From NCBI GenBank assembly GCA_001642005.1, contig LWCA01000108.1, forward strand, positions 1 to 54,134: a stretch of 54,134 nucleotides of DNA, given 5' to 3'. Origin of the DNA: Intoshia linei (Eukaryota; Orthonectida; Rhopaluridae). Shown piece by piece: positions 48,603-54,134 of this stretch. Numbering within the stretch: position 1 is the stretch's first letter; each line of letters opens with the position of its first letter. The position numbers and the translations under genes are program-made. The notes below the pieces were generated by a model. It had not been told where the DNA came from and did no database searches. It saw only the letters and a program-made list of their open reading frames with translations.

Positions 48603-48952
48603 ATTAAAAAAATAAAAATATAATAAAATCAGTTTAAATGTGACAGAAAAATATAACAACAGCCAACATTAAATTAAAATAATTTTATTTTAAATAGACT
48701 AATGTTAAGTGTACAAAATGAAAAGATTCATATAAAACAAATCACTTTTCCTAATTCTTCTATAGTATAGAATCTATACAAAAAAATCAATAATTATTAA
48801 GTTTGTTCAAATTAAGTTATATTCAATGAATATTATGCATATGGAACAGGTTTGACTGTATATAATTTTTTTGGGGCTCCACAGGTATTTTCAATACCAT
48901 CGTAGGGACCACAGCAAAAAAGTGTTGAGAATACTTTACCCTAATACTCCCA

Positions 48953-48972
48953 GTGTGACCATATGGTCACAC
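48953..48972. repeat. 20-bp perfect palindrome
   Basis: GTGTGACCATATGGTCACAC is its own reverse complement. It follows CCCTAATACTCCCA, a string that resembles the terminal region of piggyBac-like elements. It may be an internal palindrome of a decayed transposon. No partner end identified. Confidence 0.45.
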
Positions 48973-49914
48973 AACATTACAATTATAAAAACACGTATCA
49001 AATTGAAACAAAGTTAATTAAATATGAAAAATTAAATTAATTAGTATATTATATAACATTCGAGTATATTAGTTATGAGTTTTCACCGATTAGCCTTTTG
49101 TGTCACTTACAGTGGGCCAAAATGATTTTTCAAAGCAAAAAAAAATTCACTAAAAAAATTTTTTTATTTTTTTTGGTTTAAGTTGTGATAACTGAATTTA
49201 AGGAATACCATATGATGAATTCATGTATTGGCTAAAATTTGATGAAATAATTAGGTATATTGACGATGCGGTTTTATATACACGATTTTATTTGCCTTAT
49301 TCTCCCAATGTTAACATATGGAATGTGAAATAACTCCATAACTACAATTGGTAATTACCTAAAATTATATATGGGGAAAAATAGGCAAGTATGTATTAAC
49401 TTCCTAAATTTTTAGAAAAATCGAAGCCAAAAAATTGGAAAAATTTGTTTGGGAAATTACTGTTACATTTTAACTGCAATTATTTTTATATATCATTCTC
49501 ATTGTTTACTTCACACAATAATATGAACACTAATAAAATTTTGTACCATCATGTCCATAATGAACAGGATTGACTTTAGTTACTAATTTTTATTTAAGTG
49601 CGGTAAATACAGTTCATAGACCTCGATCAATTGTACATCAGAATATGCTAACAAACCCAAGTTAAAACTTAAACAGTATCAATCAATGGTGTTTATATTT
49701 ATTTAATATTTCATCAGATAAAAGTGGTCCCTACAAATACACGTTATGACTGAAAAACAACAGAAACAACTAATATTACAAAATAACATCATTTTATGGT
49801 GTTCTGACAACAAATTTTTTTAAGTGGTGATTCTGTCAATTATAATAATTATTGACACAAAATATTATTTACTCATCGAAAGCAGACACTGAATATACAA
49901 TGTATATTTATTTG

Positions 49915-50295
49915 TTTATTTACAATTTGATTTTTTCTGGAATTTAAGCTGTTTATGATAATTTTTAGGATTATACTGTTTTAATTTTATTTTTAAGACA
50001 TCATCCTTAAATGAATTAAAAAAATGGGATCACAAAATTGACTTTAAAATTCTTTACACAAATGTTAACAAAAATAATTAAATGGAAATAATTCACTGTA
50101 AATTAAAAGATAATGTGAAATGACGGGTTTATGTTGAAAAAAGTTTAGGATCCACTCTTTTAAAGGGTTGATAATAGTCAATGTAGCATTTTTAAATTAG
50201 ATTTTATTATTGAATTTATTTTTTGATAACAATTAAAAAAGTCCGCGAGAGTAGAGCTAGGTGCCGTTTGTACCAAGTACACAACAGTCAACTTA
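49915..50295 (+). repeat. dispersed repeat family R2, copy 3
   Basis: The 5' part of R2 is missing; the match begins at the GGAATTTAAGCTGTTTATG block. It continues through GGATTATACTGTTTTAATTT, TAATGTGAAATGACGGGTTT and GAGCTAGGTGCCGTTTGTAC to ACAACAGTCAA. It is the most diverged of the three copies. Non-coding. Confidence 0.6.
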
Positions 50296-51523
50296 GTAAT
50301 AAATATAATCATTCATAGGAAAATAATTATAGAAAAACATAAAAATAAATCGATCAAATAATCCTTGATTAATTTAAACTAGATCAAACGTTTTACTAGT
50401 CCCAGAGTATCACTATTTAGAATGTAAAGCTTCACGAAAAAATAGTTATCAAAGTTAAAATTGTTTATGGTCATGAGTCAAAATTTTTTATTCAAGACAA
50501 AAAGGAAGGAAGGATCACTTTGATATTGATTGGAGCACCTGCTGAAATACACTGTAACGATATTATTTTAATATATTTCATTAAAAATTGAATAATTATA
50601 TATATTAACAGGAATCTAAAGTAAAGATAAGTATTATTAGTAATAATACTTAATTTATTTCTAAATATTAATAATTTAACATTTTAAATTAAAAAATTGT
50701 ATAATATATATCAAGTATCCCTTAGAACTAAGAAGCATAATCTGAATTTCCCCAGATACTACATATTATCTATATGTATTTATAGTTTACATTGTATACA
50801 AATGTATATATCTATAAAAATAGTTCATTATGCTTTTGGGAAACAGATCTAAATTGGTAAATTTAGTATATTACACAAAATTGTACAAAAGTTAAATTGC
50901 ATATATAATATAATAAAGTGTTCATGGTAATATATTTTACCCATAATGCGCATTAACCTCAAAAATTGATTGACATAAGGTGTTAAATTTATCCCGTTTA
51001 GCCTTAGAGAAAAATTTTAAATTAAATCGATTAAATATATCCTTATAATATTTATTTTTAATGACTAACGAGTGAAAACTGGTAAAGTTTGAAATGACAT
51101 TAAAACTTGAATTTTGACCCTAAATTTATTTCATATAAAATAAGATTAAATACATAATTTGAATATATTATTATGTTAATATTTCGAGTAATCAGATAAT
51201 ACGGCAATTTAAAAAATTGAATTTATTCTAGTTAATTCAAAATGTATTAATACATAGTCTTAATGCATTCTAGTGCTGTATGTATATATAGAATAATTAT
51301 TTATAATCAATAACCAATACAGATCTGGTGATTATTTATCATTTAAATTATGTAACAATAATATACAAAAGCCTAGATTTGAATGCAACAAGTATATTAA
51401 CTTTCTAATGAATTGTAAAATTAACGTTTTATTAAAATAGTAACAAGTATTTATTCTTATTTTAAAGTATAAATATTTAATTAATATAAAAGAAAACAGA
51501 AACGTACGTTATAGATTGCCAAC

Positions 51524-51913
51524 ATGCCAATTCGAAGAGGAAATATAACATCTCCAAATATCTTTATTGATAATATAATTCAAAAATTTGACATTCAAAG
51601 TTTTTTAAAATCTATTTTATAATTAATATTAATATAGATCGCAATTTTCTTATTGCAAATGCTGTTATGGAGGATCGGCCCATTATTTATTGTAGTGAAG
51701 GGTTTTCGTATCTGACTGGATTTGATCGTGGTGAAGTTATTAAAAAGTCGGCGTTTTGTACTTTTCTCTATGGTGAATGTACGGTAAGGATGTTATTTTT
51801 ATTTTTTCACATATAAATCAAAAATTAGACTAACGAATCAATCGCTAATCTGGAAAGAGCTTTCATAACTGTAAATGAATCAAAAATACAGATGATTATT
51901 TACAAACAAAACG
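51524..51913 (+). CDS. KCNH (ERG-type) voltage-gated K+ channel, 5' exons only
   Basis: Exons 51524-51599, 51638-51783 and 51829-51913 are in phase. They encode MPIRRGNITSPNIFIDNIIQ then KF, the conserved PAS-cap amphipathic start of ERG channels (KCNH2/6/7). The first half of the PAS domain follows: NFLIANAVMEDRPIIYCSEG, FSYLTGFDRGEV and a CTFLYGECT block. Exon 3 gives TNESIANLERAFITVNESK and ends in KQNG. In ERG channels this domain binds the cyclic-nucleotide-binding homology region and slows deactivation. The remaining PAS strands, the six membrane segments and the pore are not in the next 2.2 kb, which is repeat-rich. The fourth exon must lie beyond the window or behind a large intron. 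The start ATG is supported by the family's MPxRRG beginning. Confidence 0.88.
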
Positions 51914-54134
51914 GTTTTTTTAAGCAGAATATTTTTCAATATAACCAATTTTATAATTTGTAAATTACTTAATTAACTAATTGTTTTATAGTAAAAATAT
52001 AATAACATTTTAAAAATGATATTTTCAATTTCTGCAACGTCTGATAAATTACACAAAAAATACTTTTTTTAAATCTTAATAATATCTTTCTAAATTATTG
52101 TAATGTACCATACAAATATGATAGTTATTCTTTATTAGATAATTTAATTGAGTGGGGAGAATGAAATAAATCAATATGCTAACATTTAATGAAATTATAT
52201 AATCCAAATTGTATTTATTATCCAACATCTATTATCTAATACTTTAATCAATTATTATTCTTACAGTATATTTAATAAATACGGTTTTTGTCAAAATATT
52301 ATAAATTTAGTTTTTAAAATATATATTTTTTCATTTAGTCATTATTCATTTTACAATCACCGCTATCTAACCTACCGTACTGATAATCCTCTTGAAAAGA
52401 GTTAAAATAAATTTTTATAAATTATATTTTAGTGGCATCTATTTTCTAAATTGAACATTTTGAAAAACATTTATTTTTGAATATCATCATAATTATAATT
52501 ACAAACTAGTTGCTATTTAACAAAATTCATAGTTAAGGAAAAAAAATTTTGATTAACGGACTGTGAATTTTTCTGAAGTTCTAAAATTATGTAAAATTTT
52601 AACATAATATACATCATTTACCATCATAATTATACTAAAACCCTTTCGATTCAAATTAAAAACTGTAGATACGTAAAACATTTTACTTTCTTCTTGATTA
52701 ATGATGATGGCAATGGTTGATTATTAATTATATGAAATAAAATGATCTACAAATATAGGTTAAATATGGGAATTTTTAAGGCCTTTTTTCATTATTATTT
52801 CATATTTCTACTTTGATTTCTAAATACACCCATTTTTGTATAATTTGAACGGACTAAGAAATCACTCCTGTTCAACATGAACACCTCACATAATGAACAT
52901 TTTTTATGTGAACATAATTTTTAGCATTTAGAACAGTGATTTTCAACCTGTGCGTATTTACCCACAAGTAAGTAATTTAATATTTTTTATGAGATATCGT
53001 GAATTATGTTCTAAAAAATTTTTTTTTATTTTTTTTGCGTCGCATGCACACTGTGCATTGCACAGTAACGTTCAAAATATGAATTTTCCCATTGAATTTT
53101 TCAGGGTTAAAAACCCAATTTCCCCTTATTTTAAATAAAATCAGCCCTATAAAAATAAGAAACTTTATTTATTATTTTGCAAAATTAGTTTTTTAAAAAT
53201 TTTAAATTATTAAAAGATTTATATAGCTTATTCTAAAAACCTGAATGTCCAATATGGAGTTAAAAAATATTGTGAGTAATATCAAAATAAGTACTATAAT
53301 ATGGGTAATGTAATAAAAAATGCTGTGAAACACTGATTTACTAGTGCGCGTCACATAATCAGCATAAAATATATTTTTTTAATTTTTGATATTAATGAAT
53401 CTACTAAATTTTTTTTTCATAATGTAGACATGTGTATTTTATATAACATATGTGAAAATAGGGGGATAATAGTGTGTTTAAGATATTAAGATATAACATT
53501 AAGTGTCAAATAATTAGATTAACCAATTTTTTGTCTCATACAATTAAAATAAACAAATTCAAAAGATGAATACGACAGTTTAAGAATAATAAAATGTAAT
53601 GATATATAATTTAATTATTTTTTATAATATTATGATTAGGGTAAACTTTTTCTAACCTATAAAATCGTCAAAATAAAATTCTAAATTTTTTAACCTATAA
53701 AAAATACATTAAACATTCAATTTGGTCCCCCTGTTAAAAATTAAATATTAAGATTTATTATGGTACAATATTAAATATTTTTTAACGTTACTAGATAAAA
53801 AATTCCTTTGTTTTGTGAGTAATTTCTTATGCATGCTAAAACTTCTTTCTACACCGTTAAAAGTTGAAAAGCCATTTCTCAATTTGCTGTACAATGAAGG
53901 AGGTTTGAACTGATCCATAGCTAACATAATTTTTTCGATATCATTCTTTTTTAGTCTTTTTTCTATATATAGTTTTATTTCACATGGGTCAGGAATAAAT
54001 TGTATTTTTTTTAATGTATCATGCTTGATTAATATTGAACGACTCTTATGCCATATCAATAACACCTAATATAGATGTACACCCGTTTAATTCGATTAAT
54101 TCATTATATAATCCAATCATAGATACAGCTTTCC
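51914..54134. other. KCNH intron sequence with transposon remnants
   Basis: No continuation of the channel was found. A hAT-like left end CAGTGATTTTCAACCTG starts at 52934, and a possible right end TGAAACACTG lies at about 53326-53335. The interior shares ACCCAATTTCCCC and CAGCCCTATAA blocks with R1. A hAT transposase remnant lies at 53748-54065. Around 52860-52880 is a second copy of the CTGTTCAACATGAACACCTCA string. Confidence 0.5.
53748..54065 (-). pseudogene. hAT transposase C-terminal remnant
   Basis: A minus-strand open frame of 105 codons. Its end reads NGVERSFSMHKKLLTKQRN then FLSSNVKKYL and LYHN, the hAT dimerisation motif (VERSFS...R..LS..N.....). Upstream are acidic and basic helices but no visible catalytic residues. 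It lies in the presumed first large KCNH intron, in antisense orientation. It may extend past the window edge on its N-terminal side. Confidence 0.65.

Larger units (their letters stand above)
47096..51523. other. transposon-derived intergenic region
   Basis: Between the ABCA start (minus) and the KCNH start (plus), so it holds two divergent promoters. It contains hAT and pogo transposase remnants, an R2 copy and a 20-bp palindrome (48953-48972). A sequence CTGTTCAACA.GAACACCTCA at about 47529 recurs at about 52869. A short palindromic TCTAGATTCTAGATTCTAGA lies near 47608. From about 50300 to 51520 nothing is recognised. Confidence 0.5.

Noticed and set aside
52934-53343. Target-site duplication ATTTAGAA/ATTTACTA around a hAT-like element
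   Set aside because: The right-hand ATTTACTAG also follows CACTG at 36185-36198, so it belongs to the element family and is not a duplicated target.
1-54134. CRISPR arrays, tRNA or rRNA genes, bacterial operons
   Set aside because: No regularly spaced repeats, no tRNA T-loop/anticodon pattern and no rRNA sequence were seen; all recognisable genes are spliced animal genes.

Overview
The window looks like nuclear DNA of a ciliated, parasitic-style or miniaturised metazoan. It is very AT-rich. All recognisable genes are animal genes cut into many small exons by GT-AG introns, most of them only 33-60 nt long. The exceptions are introns enlarged by transposable elements. No bacterial, organellar, rRNA, tRNA or CRISPR feature was seen. 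SPEF1, an axonemal protein, argues for cilia. Tiny introns and AT richness would fit orthonectid or dicyemid-like animals, but this is inference and the taxon is not determined. The genes were assembled by hand, requiring splice phases to agree and conserved motifs to read through.

Layout: 1-3893 is repeat-rich non-coding DNA. 3894-5605 (+) and 6962-8591 (-) are two FAXDC2-like di-iron hydroxylase genes, tail to tail, with identical lengths for all six exons. 9709-13391 (+) is a complete 15-exon CDC45 replication gene. 13929-14871 (-) is a VPS37-like ESCRT-I subunit. 14872-19652 is dispersed repeats. 19653-28814 (-) is SPEF1; its 3' and 5' exons are separated by an 8-kb intron full of repeats and two single-N scaffold joins. 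29136-29863 (-) is a Rac-family GTPase. 30115-47095 (-) is a full ABCA-type transporter of 41 exons and about 1,681 residues. Its introns hold a decayed Ty3/gypsy element, a decayed LINE and a hAT-type MITE. 47096-51523 holds hAT and pogo/CENP-B transposase remnants and repeats. 51524 onward (+) is the start of an ERG-type KCNH potassium channel (PAS cap), which runs out of the window. 53748-54065 (-) is another hAT transposase remnant.

The genes do not form a pathway. They are housekeeping or tissue genes (replication, membrane trafficking, lipid oxidation, cilia, signalling, ion and lipid transport) embedded in a transposon-rich background. No novel defence or biosynthetic system was found. 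The most interesting points are the exon-exact duplicate FAXDC2 pair, the strongly two-class intron sizes, the transposon-laden but apparently intact ABCA gene, and several unclassified dispersed repeat and foldback families.
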